Part shown: piece by piece, positions 6,532-13,652 of the stretch
Layout: the number at the start of each line of letters is the position of its first letter
Position numbering within the stretch: position 1 is the first letter of the stretch
Origin: Immundisolibacteraceae bacterium
GTDB lineage: Bacteria; Pseudomonadota; Gammaproteobacteria; Immundisolibacterales; Immundisolibacteraceae
Assembly (NCBI GenBank): GCA_016763355.1
Contig: JAESTY010000080.1
Span: 1-14,855 of the forward strand
DNA: 14,855 bases
Direction of reading: 5' to 3'
Position numbers and translations under genes: made by a program
Notes under the pieces: generated by a model
Databases searched by the model: none
What the model was told of the DNA's origin: nothing
The model's input: only the letters and a program-made list of their open reading frames with translations

Positions 6532-7020
6532 TTACACCGGGTAGATCAGATACCGGGGTGGCACCGCTGTATCCAGCACCGCTTTGCGGGAATGGAACTT
6601 CAGCTCGCCGTCGACCTCAATAATCAGGTCCTGATAATGACCGACCACCAACAGGTGGGAGTGGCCGTCGGGACCGGTGTAAAACAGCGAGACATTAGTA
6701 TCGGCACGGATCATGCCATCATCCTGCTGCTCACAGAAGTTGCGGTAAAGCTGGTAACGGGGCTGGTAGTGCTCGACTGCGTGATTCCAGACTTCGTTGA
6801 CGTAGGTGCAGCGATCTTGCAGCCGCTCGTAACAGTCATCCAACATCATGCCCACGGGCAGGTTGTGTTTAACGTGTTCCTGGGTAGTTAATTCGTAACT
6901 GCCGGGGTTGTTGAAGGTGGCGAGCCAGTTTTCCATGTCGCGATTTTCTAATGCGTGGGAATAAGCCTGCTGCAGGATATCAATTTTGACCAGCAGGGCT
7001 GGGTCGGTGACCTGTGTCAT
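6532..7020 (-). CDS. Aromatic ring-hydroxylating dioxygenase, small (beta) subunit
   Basis: This 162-residue protein matches the small subunit of Rieske non-haem iron oxygenases, an alpha+beta barrel of the NTF2/SnoaL type with a mainly structural role in the alpha3-beta3 hexamer. Typical stretches are YSHALENRDMENWLATF near the N-terminus, MLDDCYERLQDRC in the middle, and the terminal GELKFHSRKAVLDT block followed by PPRYLIYPV. A longer open frame reaches 7332, but that part only shadows the alpha gene in another frame. The ATG at 7020 begins four bases after the alpha stop codon, so the two genes are almost certainly cotranscribed and translationally coupled. The Shine-Dalgarno is weak (GGGA within the end of alpha). 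Confidence 0.88.
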   Translation of the reverse strand: MTQVTDPALLVKIDILQQAYSHALENRDMENWLATFNNPGSYELTTQEHVKHNLPVGMMLDDCYERLQDRCTYVNEVWNHAVEHYQPRYQLYRNFCEQQDDGMIRADTNVSLFYTGPDGHSHLLVVGHYQDLIIEVDGELKFHSRKAVLDTAVPPRYLIYPV

Positions 7021-7024
7021 GGTT

Positions 7025-8194
7025 TTAAAGTCCCATCCGTTGCTTATAGTCGTTCCACCAGGGGGTGCTGCCAGCTTCATCGTTCTGCATGCAGCGTTTG
7101 CCGTCCGGGGAATCGGCCAGTCCTTTGACAAAATTGATGGTGCCGCTGGGTGCACTGACGGCTTTCTGCACGCGCTCAAACACGGCGCTGTCTTCAATGC
7201 TGACAAAACCACTCGGGCCCAGCAGGTTGGCGGACTGACGAATGCGGTGTTCATTGATGGCATCATCGTCGTCGGCAAAACCCAGATAGGCATAATGGAC
7301 TTCGGTTTTTTCCGGGCCCATCGGTTTGCCAAAACGGAAATTGATCGAGTTCAAGTGCTTCACTGACTGGCACAGGGGACGGATCAGATTAACCGTAGCG
7401 GTTAACTCATTATTGCGAGTTTCCACAATGGATGCGTCTTTGAGATAGCCATTGTCTTCGTAGGGTTTGGTGCCGTAATCAATACCCCAATGCCCACCGG
7501 TGCCATCGGAGATCTGTTCGGCGGTGCCGCCCTGGAAATCAAGCAGTCGAAAAGCCGTATGGAGCAGGCCGGCGTGATAGCCGTCATTGTCCATATAGAT
7601 TTTCCAGTTACAGTTAAAAGTAATCTTCTGGTAACCGAGCAGTTTCAGCGGACGTTCGCCACCACCGAGTGCGTTCCGCAGAGCGGGAGCCGCATCGCCA
7701 AGAAATTCTTCCATCGATGGGGTTTCTGGATCGAAGGTTGCCCAGATCACCTGTGACCAGACCGTCGTTCGTATCTGGGTTAGACCAAAATTGGACTTTT
7801 TGAAATCTTTACGAAAGCGCTCTTCGCCATTGGCAACGTGGCAGGTGCCTTTGTTGTCGAACACCCAGCCGTGGTAAGGACAGGTGAAGTCATTGGCCTT
7901 GCCTAGGAATTCCGGGGTCAGCTCGACACCGCGATGGCTGCAGGCGTTGACCATGGTATGAAATTCATTGTCGCCGGTATGGGTGACAATTAGTGATGCT
8001 TCACCCACGGTGACGGTTTTGTAATCACCCACCTCAGGAATTTCTGCAATCAGCGCCACCGGATGCCAGAAGGGACCGTAAAAGATCTTCTCCATTTCCA
8101 TGCGGTAAATTTCCGGATCGGTATAGACCGAAAACGGTACGCGAGTATGGTCGGACCAGGCTTGCAGGTCTGCCGGGCTCACCGGTGAATTCAT
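7025..8194 (-). CDS. Aromatic ring-hydroxylating dioxygenase, large (alpha) subunit, Rieske type
   Basis: This 389-residue protein has an N-terminal Rieske [2Fe-2S] domain with CSH (Cys85, His87) and CPYHGW (Cys105, His108), and a C-terminal catalytic domain. The mononuclear iron site is read from DGYHAGLLH (His207, His212), with Asp335 in IEDSAVF the likely third ligand. An aspartate in MDNDGYH is placed to bridge electron transfer between neighbouring subunits. The enzyme would insert oxygen into an aromatic ring using electrons from a ferredoxin and reductase that are not encoded here. The substrate is unknown; the YHAGLLH form is seen in oxygenases for aromatic acids and other compounds. 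GAGG lies about ten bases before the ATG. A weak -24/-12 match and a 7-bp palindrome lie just upstream. It is the first gene of an alpha-beta operon. Confidence 0.93.
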   Translation of the reverse strand: MNSPVSPADLQAWSDHTRVPFSVYTDPEIYRMEMEKIFYGPFWHPVALIAEIPEVGDYKTVTVGEASLIVTHTGDNEFHTMVNACSHRGVELTPEFLGKANDFTCPYHGWVFDNKGTCHVANGEERFRKDFKKSNFGLTQIRTTVWSQVIWATFDPETPSMEEFLGDAAPALRNALGGGERPLKLLGYQKITFNCNWKIYMDNDGYHAGLLHTAFRLLDFQGGTAEQISDGTGGHWGIDYGTKPYEDNGYLKDASIVETRNNELTATVNLIRPLCQSVKHLNSINFRFGKPMGPEKTEVHYAYLGFADDDDAINEHRIRQSANLLGPSGFVSIEDSAVFERVQKAVSAPSGTINFVKGLADSPDGKRCMQNDEAGSTPWWNDYKQRMGL

Positions 8195-8219
8195 CGCTTT
8201 CTCCTCATTACTTTGTCGG

Positions 8220-8237
8220 TTAACTGTTGTCAGTTAA
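8220..8237. promoter_or_regulatory. Palindrome TTAACTG-N4-CAGTTAA before the oxygenase gene, possible operator
   Basis: The 7-bp arms are perfect, at 8220-8226 and 8231-8237. It lies 26-43 bp upstream of the ATG, overlapping where a transcript from the candidate promoter would begin. It could be a repressor operator or a leader hairpin. Confidence 0.3.
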
Positions 8238-8242
8238 GTCTG

Positions 8243-8258
8243 GGCCAGGGGTGACCCA
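8243..8258 (-). promoter_or_regulatory. Weak sigma-54-like promoter candidate for the oxygenase operon
   Basis: The minus strand reads TGGGTCACCCCTGGCC. The invariant GG and GC are correctly spaced by 10 bases, but the flanking -24 and -12 bases match poorly. A transcript would start near 8232, about 38 bases before the ATG. Confidence 0.2.
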
Positions 8259-8498
8259 CTGGTAAACGACTGGCTTACGGGTAAAACATGAGTGTCTTTA
8301 TGACTGCTCAAGTAGTGGCTAAGTTACCCGGTTCAGTTTAATTATATTGATTGATTTCTAAATTATATGGGTTTAGTCGGTGAAAAGTTAGCAGCTTGAG
8401 CACAAATTGGCGCTGCAATCAGCCATATTCTGCGAGTCATTGCTAAAGATCAGCCAAAGCTTCAAAACTTGCGGCTTCGTTGCGACATCGACAACGGA

Positions 8499-9857
8499 CT
8501 AACCGTGTTCAGAGCGGGGTAGTTTCATGCCCAACGATAACAGCGCACAGAGCAAAAACGCGCTGCCATAGATTTGGAAACCCATCTGGTAACGTGGAAT
8601 ACCCGGTATCTCGGTCTGAGCGAGCAGGAAACCGAGCAGGGCGATGCCGGTGATGCTGCCCAGGTAGCGCATCACGCTGAGCGCGCCTGAGGCCATGCCA
8701 GCATCTTTTTCCTGCACCGCGCTAAGCACGGTCGCCTGTGCTGGTCCGGTATTCAATCCAAGTCCAGCCCCGACCAGGAATAACCAGGGAGAAATCGGTA
8801 GCAGGGCGCTCCAGTCACTGGCCAGTGCCAGACCTGTCATGCCGGTGAGGCCGCAGAGCGAGCCCAATAAGGCGGTCCAGCGGTTAGTGATTCGATTGGC
8901 TAATCGCCCACCCAATGGAGAGCATATCGCCATGCCGGCGGTAGTCACCAGCATCATCAGTCCAACCTGGTTAGCCGGGCTCTGGTAGAGCTCATTAAGT
9001 AGGTAAGGCATTTGGAATAACACGCCATACATGCCGAAATTTTGCACCGCAATCACCAGAATGGCGCAGGTAAAAGCACGCACTCGAAATAGCCGTACGT
9101 CCAGTACCGGCTCGCGTTGACGTATTTCCCAACTGACAAACAGGGCGGCTAACACAGCGCTTGATACCAGCAACAAGGTGCCGGTCGAGTCGCTAACGCG
9201 AACACCGATGACGAAACAGGCTAGTAAACCGATCAGCATGGCCGAACCAGGCCAGTCAAATTTCAGTGGGGTATCGGATTTATCGGGCACCGGTAGGTCC
9301 AGATCACGAGCTAGCCATGCAGAGATGGCTAACACCGGCAGATTCAGCCAGAACACCGATTGCCAGCCAAAATGGTGGATCAGGAAACCGCCGACCGGTG
9401 GCCCCAATGCCGCTGATACGGCCAGACCGCCCGCCAGCATGCCAAGCGCCGGGGCTCGCTGCTCCGGAGAAACACTGTTGCGAACCACGGCGATGCTCGA
9501 CGGCATCAGCAGGGCGCTGCCAAGCCCCATGACCACTCGGGAAATCACCAGTTGAGAAATACTGACCGCGAACGAGCCGATCAACGCACCGATTAGAAAC
9601 ATCAGCCAGCCGGTGCGCAATAGCTTGCCGTGGCCCCAGAGGTCACCGAGTTTGCCGGCGGGGCTCAGGAACAGCACGGATACCAGTAGATAGCTGACGA
9701 TTAACCATTGCGATAGCAAGCTATCATCGGCACCAAAATGGATGCCGATGGCAGGTAGTGCCACCGCAATCGTGGTCGAGTTAAGCGGAATCAGTCCAGC
9801 ACCCAGGCCCAGAGCGAGGATGATTCGAGTATTGGATTGGGATTTAATAGGCTTCAC
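8499..9857 (-). CDS. MFS drug/solute transporter, DHA2 (EmrB/QacA-like) type
   Basis: This inner-membrane protein of about 452 residues has some 14 hydrophobic segments, as expected for the 14-helix DHA2 proton antiporters. The loop GKLGDLWGHGKLLRTG after the second helix is MFS motif A. The glycine- and proline-rich LGMLAGGLAVSAALGPPVGG in helix 5 is the antiporter motif C. It probably exports an aromatic substrate, product or drug; direction and substrate are inferred only from the family. The start is uncertain: the frame opens at TTG 9860, GTG follows at 9857, and neither has a Shine-Dalgarno. The first helix begins near residue 12, so no later start fits. The start lies directly in the T-run of the hydrolase terminator, which leaves no room for a leader. 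Confidence 0.85.
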   Translation of the reverse strand: MKPIKSQSNTRIILALGLGAGLIPLNSTTIAVALPAIGIHFGADDSLLSQWLIVSYLLVSVLFLSPAGKLGDLWGHGKLLRTGWLMFLIGALIGSFAVSISQLVISRVVMGLGSALLMPSSIAVVRNSVSPEQRAPALGMLAGGLAVSAALGPPVGGFLIHHFGWQSVFWLNLPVLAISAWLARDLDLPVPDKSDTPLKFDWPGSAMLIGLLACFVIGVRVSDSTGTLLLVSSAVLAALFVSWEIRQREPVLDVRLFRVRAFTCAILVIAVQNFGMYGVLFQMPYLLNELYQSPANQVGLMMLVTTAGMAICSPLGGRLANRITNRWTALLGSLCGLTGMTGLALASDWSALLPISPWLFLVGAGLGLNTGPAQATVLSAVQEKDAGMASGALSVMRYLGSITGIALLGFLLAQTEIPGIPRYQMGFQIYGSAFLLCALLSLGMKLPRSEHG

Positions 9858-9860
9858 CAA

Positions 9861-9900
9861 AAAAGCCGGCTATCGGGGTTCTGCCCGATAACCGGCTTTT
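9861..9900 (-). terminator. Strong rho-independent terminator after the hydrolase gene
   Basis: A 17-bp stem with one mismatch (9861-9877 with 9884-9900), a 6-base loop, and AAAA/TTTT ends make it potentially bidirectional. On the minus strand it follows the hydrolase stop by 11 bp, and its T-run continues into the MFS start codon. Confidence 0.88.
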
Positions 9901-9911
9901 ACAAAGACTGA

Positions 9912-10742
9912 TTATTTCTGCAGGAATTCCAGGCAGGTACGGTTGAAGTCTTCGTTTTGCTCCGCCTGTACCCAATGGCCGGTTTTGGAATAGACCACCA
10001 GTTTGGCGTTATCGCACTCGGCCATGATTTCCATTGCCGACTCTACCGGGCAGGCCCGGTCATCCCGGCCCCAAAGTACCAGTACGTCCTTCTCCTTGAG
10101 AACATGCAGGCGGTCACGCAGGTCAACAATGTTGAGGGTCTGGAACACCTTAGGTGGTTGGCTCATGGCGACTTCGTAGCGTTCATTAAGCAGTTCTTCG
10201 TCAACCACCGAAGGAGTAAAGGTGAGGAATTCCAGAAAGGTACGCAGTTTCTCTTTGGTAAAACCGCCTTCCTGCTGGCCCAGTTCCTTGAGCATAGCGA
10301 TGGCCGGCATCGCCAGGTAACGCTCCATTGGGCCAATGCCGCCGGGTGCCATCACCGTGAGTTTATCGACTCGATCGGGATTGTCCTGGGTGAAACGGAT
10401 CGACATAGCGCCGCCCATAGAATTGCCCACCAGGTTGACCTTATCAAAGCCCATTTTGTCGATGAAATTGGTCAATGAATACATCAGTGACTCGAAATCA
10501 AAATTACCATCTTCAGGTTTATCGGAAAGTCCATAACCAATCGCATCGGGTGCGATAGCGTGGTAACCAGCCGCAGCAAAAAATTCCAGATTGGTTTTCC
10601 AGTTGGTCCAGCCGCCGCTACCCTGGCCACCGCCGTGCAGAAAAATTAATGGAATACCGCCCTCACCACGTTCGTGGTAATGCATTTTTAGACCGTTATC
10701 CAGGTCCTGGTATTTGCCAACTTTAGCGTGTTTATATTCCAT
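9912..10742 (-). CDS. Alpha/beta hydrolase, meta-cleavage-product (C-C bond) hydrolase type
   Basis: This 276-residue alpha/beta-hydrolase shows HGGGQGSGGW (36-45) at the oxyanion hole, the nucleophile elbow GNSMGGA (Ser108), WGRDDRACP with the acid residue (probably Asp228), and the terminal GHWVQAEQ (His256). The length, the GNSMGG elbow and the WGRDDR motif resemble BphD/HsaD-type hydrolases, which cleave ring-fission products formed by extradiol dioxygenases. The extradiol enzyme is not in this window, so ester or lactone substrates remain possible. A GAGAGAGGAAC ribosome binding site precedes the ATG. A TATACT-like -10 box lies in the 80-bp gap to the BASS gene, so the hydrolase may have its own promoter or be cotranscribed with BASS. 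A strong terminator closes the unit. Confidence 0.85.
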   Translation of the reverse strand: MEYKHAKVGKYQDLDNGLKMHYHERGEGGIPLIFLHGGGQGSGGWTNWKTNLEFFAAAGYHAIAPDAIGYGLSDKPEDGNFDFESLMYSLTNFIDKMGFDKVNLVGNSMGGAMSIRFTQDNPDRVDKLTVMAPGGIGPMERYLAMPAIAMLKELGQQEGGFTKEKLRTFLEFLTFTPSVVDEELLNERYEVAMSQPPKVFQTLNIVDLRDRLHVLKEKDVLVLWGRDDRACPVESAMEIMAECDNAKLVVYSKTGHWVQAEQNEDFNRTCLEFLQK

Positions 10743-10822
10743 GTTCCTCTCTCCAGTTTTGGTGAATAGTATAAAAATTTTAACTGTTGCCGGTTGGCCC
10801 GGAGCCTATTTAAGTCGGCATC

Positions 10823-11740
10823 TTATCGAGCTGATTGCGACGTCTGCTCGGGTTTTCTGTTTGGTTGATTGCTGCCCAGTATGTCCGGTGCAAGTCTGAT
10901 CAGGCCAATAAACAACAGCATGATAATAATCATTGTGAAGCCGTAAATGGTGGGTACCAGGCCGATGTCGGTGCGGCCCAGAAATTGCGGCGATACCGCT
11001 AGCGCAGTGCCCAGTATTGCGTTTTGAATACCGACCTCAACGGTGATGGTAATGGTTTGTTTTGGCGACAGGCTGGCAAGTCTGGCCGCAGCCAGGCCAA
11101 ATGCCATAGTGACGCAATTTAAGAGCAGGGCAGGCGGACCAGCGCTGACAAGCAGGGTAACCAGGTTGTTGCGTTCTCTGGCGATGATGCCAACCACGGC
11201 AAACAGCAAAAATAGTAATGAGAGCTTACGCACAGTGCCCTCAAATTTACGGGTGAAATCAGGCGCCTGGGCGTTGATGATCATGCCCAACCCTACCGGA
11301 ATAACCGTAATCAGTGCAATCTGCATCATGGTTCGGACCACCGGTAGTTGAATCAGCTGTCCTTCGCCGAGCAGGTGTATCAGCGCCAGGTTTAATAGCA
11401 GGGGTACGGTAAAAACGGCCAATAAACTACTGCAGGCGGTGAGGGTTACCGACAAGGCCATATCCCCGCGTGCCAGCAGGGTGAATAGATTGGATACTGC
11501 GCCACCTGGGGTTAACGCAATCAGCATGATGCCGACCGCATAAATCGGTTGCATGGGGAACAGTTCGATCAGCCCCAGCGCGACGATCGGCAGCATGATG
11601 ATCTGGCAAAACAGACCCAGCGAGACCGCTTTGGGCGCAGAGAAGAGTCGGCCAAAATCACTGGTTTTAAGGCCCATGCCCATGCCGAGCATAATCAGTG
11701 CTAACGAGCCCGGGATAATCAGCCCAATAAGATCACTCAT
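10823..11740 (-). CDS. Bile acid:sodium symporter (BASS)-family transporter
   Basis: This 305-residue membrane protein has about nine or ten hydrophobic helices, and its length fits bacterial BASS proteins. Family signatures are the early GMGMGLKTSDFGRL after helix 1, the helix-4 region ALTPGGAVSNLFTLLARGDMALS, and the later ITVEVGIQNAILGTALAV block, which correspond to the crossing helices that bind sodium and substrate. It probably takes up an organic anion with sodium. Given the oxygenase and hydrolase next door, an aromatic or steroid-like acid is a reasonable but unproven substrate. The charged tail after the last helix is polar and carries no known motif. The ATG at 11740 has only a weak Shine-Dalgarno, and later methionines would remove the first helix. 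It is the first gene of the leftward hydrolase unit. Confidence 0.88.
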   Translation of the reverse strand: MSDLIGLIIPGSLALIMLGMGMGLKTSDFGRLFSAPKAVSLGLFCQIIMLPIVALGLIELFPMQPIYAVGIMLIALTPGGAVSNLFTLLARGDMALSVTLTACSSLLAVFTVPLLLNLALIHLLGEGQLIQLPVVRTMMQIALITVIPVGLGMIINAQAPDFTRKFEGTVRKLSLLFLLFAVVGIIARERNNLVTLLVSAGPPALLLNCVTMAFGLAAARLASLSPKQTITITVEVGIQNAILGTALAVSPQFLGRTDIGLVPTIYGFTMIIIMLLFIGLIRLAPDILGSNQPNRKPEQTSQSAR

Positions 11741-12162
11741 TGTTCTGCGTTGGCTTCAAATGATTGCAAACCTGATCGAGCAGGTGTTGATATTTGAGCT
11801 ATTTTTATAGAAAAACACTGCTGTGATAGTAAGTTACGCACAATGGTCCCAGCGTAGAAAAAACCGACCTTCATGGTTATATGGCCTCCAGATCCGTATA
11901 TTAGAGAATTCTGTAACTTATTGTTTTAAATTGATTATTAATAAAGCGCTCAAAAATTGAGCAAGGCTTTGTAACCGGCTTGTATTCTGCTTTCTAAACG
12001 TTTGTTCACTTGATTATCCACACAGTTATACACAGATTCTGGGGATAAAGGGCGCTAATCCAGAAATTGCCCTGCCAATTTGTACGGTCGGCGTTATGTT
12101 GGGTTAAAAAGGCTTAATCGGCATGGTTTCAAAACCAGTGAATTAGTAAAGCCCTGCTGTTG
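11741..12162. other. AT-rich intergenic region (422 bp) with hairpins and DnaA-box-like sites
   Basis: The region lies between the M18 aminopeptidase stop and the BASS start. Around 11890-11960 it is very AT-rich. It contains a perfect hairpin GCTCAA/TTGAGC (11948-11962) extended by AAAGC/GCTTT, and the DnaA-box cluster at 12014-12048. No protein gene, tRNA or clear terminator is seen. The BASS promoter should lie here, but I cannot place it. Confidence 0.55.
12014..12048. promoter_or_regulatory. Cluster of DnaA-box-like sites
   Basis: TTATCCACA at 12014-12022 and TTATACACA at 12026-12034 both match the DnaA-box consensus TTATNCACA exactly. TGGGGATAA at 12040-12048 is the reverse of TTATCCCCA, one mismatch away. 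The AT-rich stretch 60-120 bp to the left could serve as an unwinding element. No replication gene is adjacent, so this is more likely a DnaA-titrating or DnaA-regulated site than an origin. Confidence 0.5.
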
Positions 12163-12179
12163 CTAGTAGTCAACAGCAG
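12154..12179 (-). terminator. Hairpin overlapping the aminopeptidase stop codon, weak terminator candidate
   Basis: CTGCTGTTG (12154-12162) and CAACAGCAG (12171-12179) form a perfect 9-bp stem with an 8-base loop that contains the TAG stop. On the minus strand it is followed by GGCTTTAC with no long T-run. Confidence 0.35.
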
Positions 12180-13482
12180 CCGGTTCGGCCAGGAAGGCGG
12201 TCAGTGCTTTAATCATCAGCGCATGGTCTGCCGCGCCGGCGCTTTCTCGAGCGCTATGCATAGACCACATCGGGTTGCCGACATCAATTGAACGAATGCC
12301 TAATGCGGCGGCGCTCATAGGTCCAATGGTGCTACCGCAGGGCATATCGGAACGACTCACAAATCGTTGCACGGGTATTTCGGCCCTGGCGCAGATTTCG
12401 CTGAAAATGGCTTCCGAAACGGCCTCGGTGGTGTAGCGCTGGTTCGCATTTATTTTGATGACCGGGCCGTGGTTTACCTGAATAGGGTGCTGATCGTCGT
12501 AGGCCGATGGAAACGCCGGATTCCAGGCATGGGCCATATCAGCACTGACCAGAAAACTGCGAGCCATTGCCAGTTTGTTGGCCTCAGGGTCATTCTCAAA
12601 CGCCGCGCTGATGCGTTGCAAAGTGTCCGCCATAAAACTTCCCGCTGCGCCCTTGTGGCTGGTGCTGCCAACTTCCTCGTGATCAAAAAAACCACATACC
12701 CGGGTTTGAGCGCTAGGTTGGCTGGATTGCAGTAATGCGGTCAGCGCCGCGTCGCAGGAGGCCAGGTTATCCAGTTGGCCATTGGCGATGTATTCGCCAG
12801 CGGGGCCGTAAAAACTACCGGGCAGGCTGTCAAACAGGTTGAGTTCCCAGCTAACCAGATCAGCTTCGTCGATACCGGCCTGGTCTGCTAGTAGTTTTCG
12901 AAACTGCTGCTGCGGGGGTAATTCTTCACCGGCTGCGCTGAGAAGGGGAGCCAGTTGGGTCTGCTTATCCAGCAGTAGGCCTCTGGAGTTGACCTCTCTA
13001 TTGAGGTGAATGGCCAGATTTGGAATCCGCATCAACGGATTTTCAAAGCGAATCAGCTTGGTGGAAAGCTTGCCCTGAAGGCGGTAAACCAGTCGGCCCG
13101 CCAATCCCAGATCACGGTCGGTAAAAGTAGCCAGAATCGGACCGCCGTAGATCTCGACCCCTAATCTGACTAGTCCTTTTGCCTGATACGCCGGGTTGGG
13201 TTTTACTCTGAGACCGGGTGAATCAGTGTGCGCAGCAACGAGGGTGAAGCCCGCGCCTGAGGGCAGCTCGCTACCCAGTTCAAACGCGATCAACGATGAC
13301 TCATCGCGAATTACAAAACAGCGCTGGCCTGCAACCAGTGACCAGTTGTCAGCTTCTTTAAGCTCCTGGTAGCCCGCATCGGTTAACTGTTGGGCCATAT
13401 TGGCCGTGGCGTGCCAGGGGCTAGGGCTGCGGTCGATAAAGTTAAGTAACTGCTCGGCTTCAGGGTAGGCGTGAGTTGTCAT
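12163..13482 (-). CDS. apeB: M18-family aspartyl-type aminopeptidase
   Basis: This 439-residue protein has the normal length of bacterial M18 zinc aminopeptidases, which form dodecameric cytoplasmic complexes and remove N-terminal residues, often acidic ones. Metal ligands and catalytic residues are in place: HTDSPG (His85), GQLDNLAS (Asp238), FFDHEEVGS (Glu269/Glu270), SADMAHAWNP (Asp315) and MHSARES (His409). The N-terminal FIDRSPSPWHATANM block is also characteristic. It is a housekeeping peptide-turnover enzyme unrelated to the neighbouring aromatic cluster. The ATG at 13482 lacks a good Shine-Dalgarno, but the start of homology supports it. It is transcribed away from the DUF2797 gene, with a 170-bp shared upstream region. 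Confidence 0.95.
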   Translation of the reverse strand: MTTHAYPEAEQLLNFIDRSPSPWHATANMAQQLTDAGYQELKEADNWSLVAGQRCFVIRDESSLIAFELGSELPSGAGFTLVAAHTDSPGLRVKPNPAYQAKGLVRLGVEIYGGPILATFTDRDLGLAGRLVYRLQGKLSTKLIRFENPLMRIPNLAIHLNREVNSRGLLLDKQTQLAPLLSAAGEELPPQQQFRKLLADQAGIDEADLVSWELNLFDSLPGSFYGPAGEYIANGQLDNLASCDAALTALLQSSQPSAQTRVCGFFDHEEVGSTSHKGAAGSFMADTLQRISAAFENDPEANKLAMARSFLVSADMAHAWNPAFPSAYDDQHPIQVNHGPVIKINANQRYTTEAVSEAIFSEICARAEIPVQRFVSRSDMPCGSTIGPMSAAALGIRSIDVGNPMWSMHSARESAGAADHALMIKALTAFLAEPAAVDY

Positions 13483-13652
13483 GGGGTCTGCTGTGGTGAG
13501 GGCGAATACGGATGAGTAATAAATCGATTGCCACTGTAGCCGGTTAGTTACCAGTTCAGTGGTGCTGAGGCCTATGATCGATCAGGTAGACTAAAGGTTA
13601 TCTGAACTTGTTTACAGTCGGCAATCACAATCGGTGATGGGCCCTGTTTTGA

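Larger units (their letters stand above)
8195..8498. other. Intergenic region (304 bp) upstream of the oxygenase operon
   Basis: The region contains the oxygenase ribosome binding site, a perfect palindrome (8220-8237), a weak sigma-54-like site (8243-8258) and a strongly AT-rich stretch at 8338-8370. The AT-rich part shares the 11-mer ATTTCTAAATT (8354-8364) with the intergenic region of the sigma-54 regulator (4795-4805). A short direct repeat ATCAGCCA occurs at 8418-8425 and 8449-8456. I see no gene and no clear terminator for the upstream MFS gene. Confidence 0.55.

Noticed and set aside
7021..7332. N-terminal extension of the beta-subunit frame to 7332
   Set aside because: It overlaps the alpha gene in a different frame and shows no homology; the ATG at 7020 is just after the alpha stop.
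9957..10478. 173-codon open frame on the plus strand over the hydrolase gene
   Set aside because: It is antisense to a clear alpha/beta hydrolase with an intact catalytic triad; a shadow frame.
11855..11880. GG-N10-GC spacing on the minus strand as a sigma-54 promoter for the BASS gene
   Set aside because: Apart from the two dinucleotides it lacks the TGGCAC and TTGC context.
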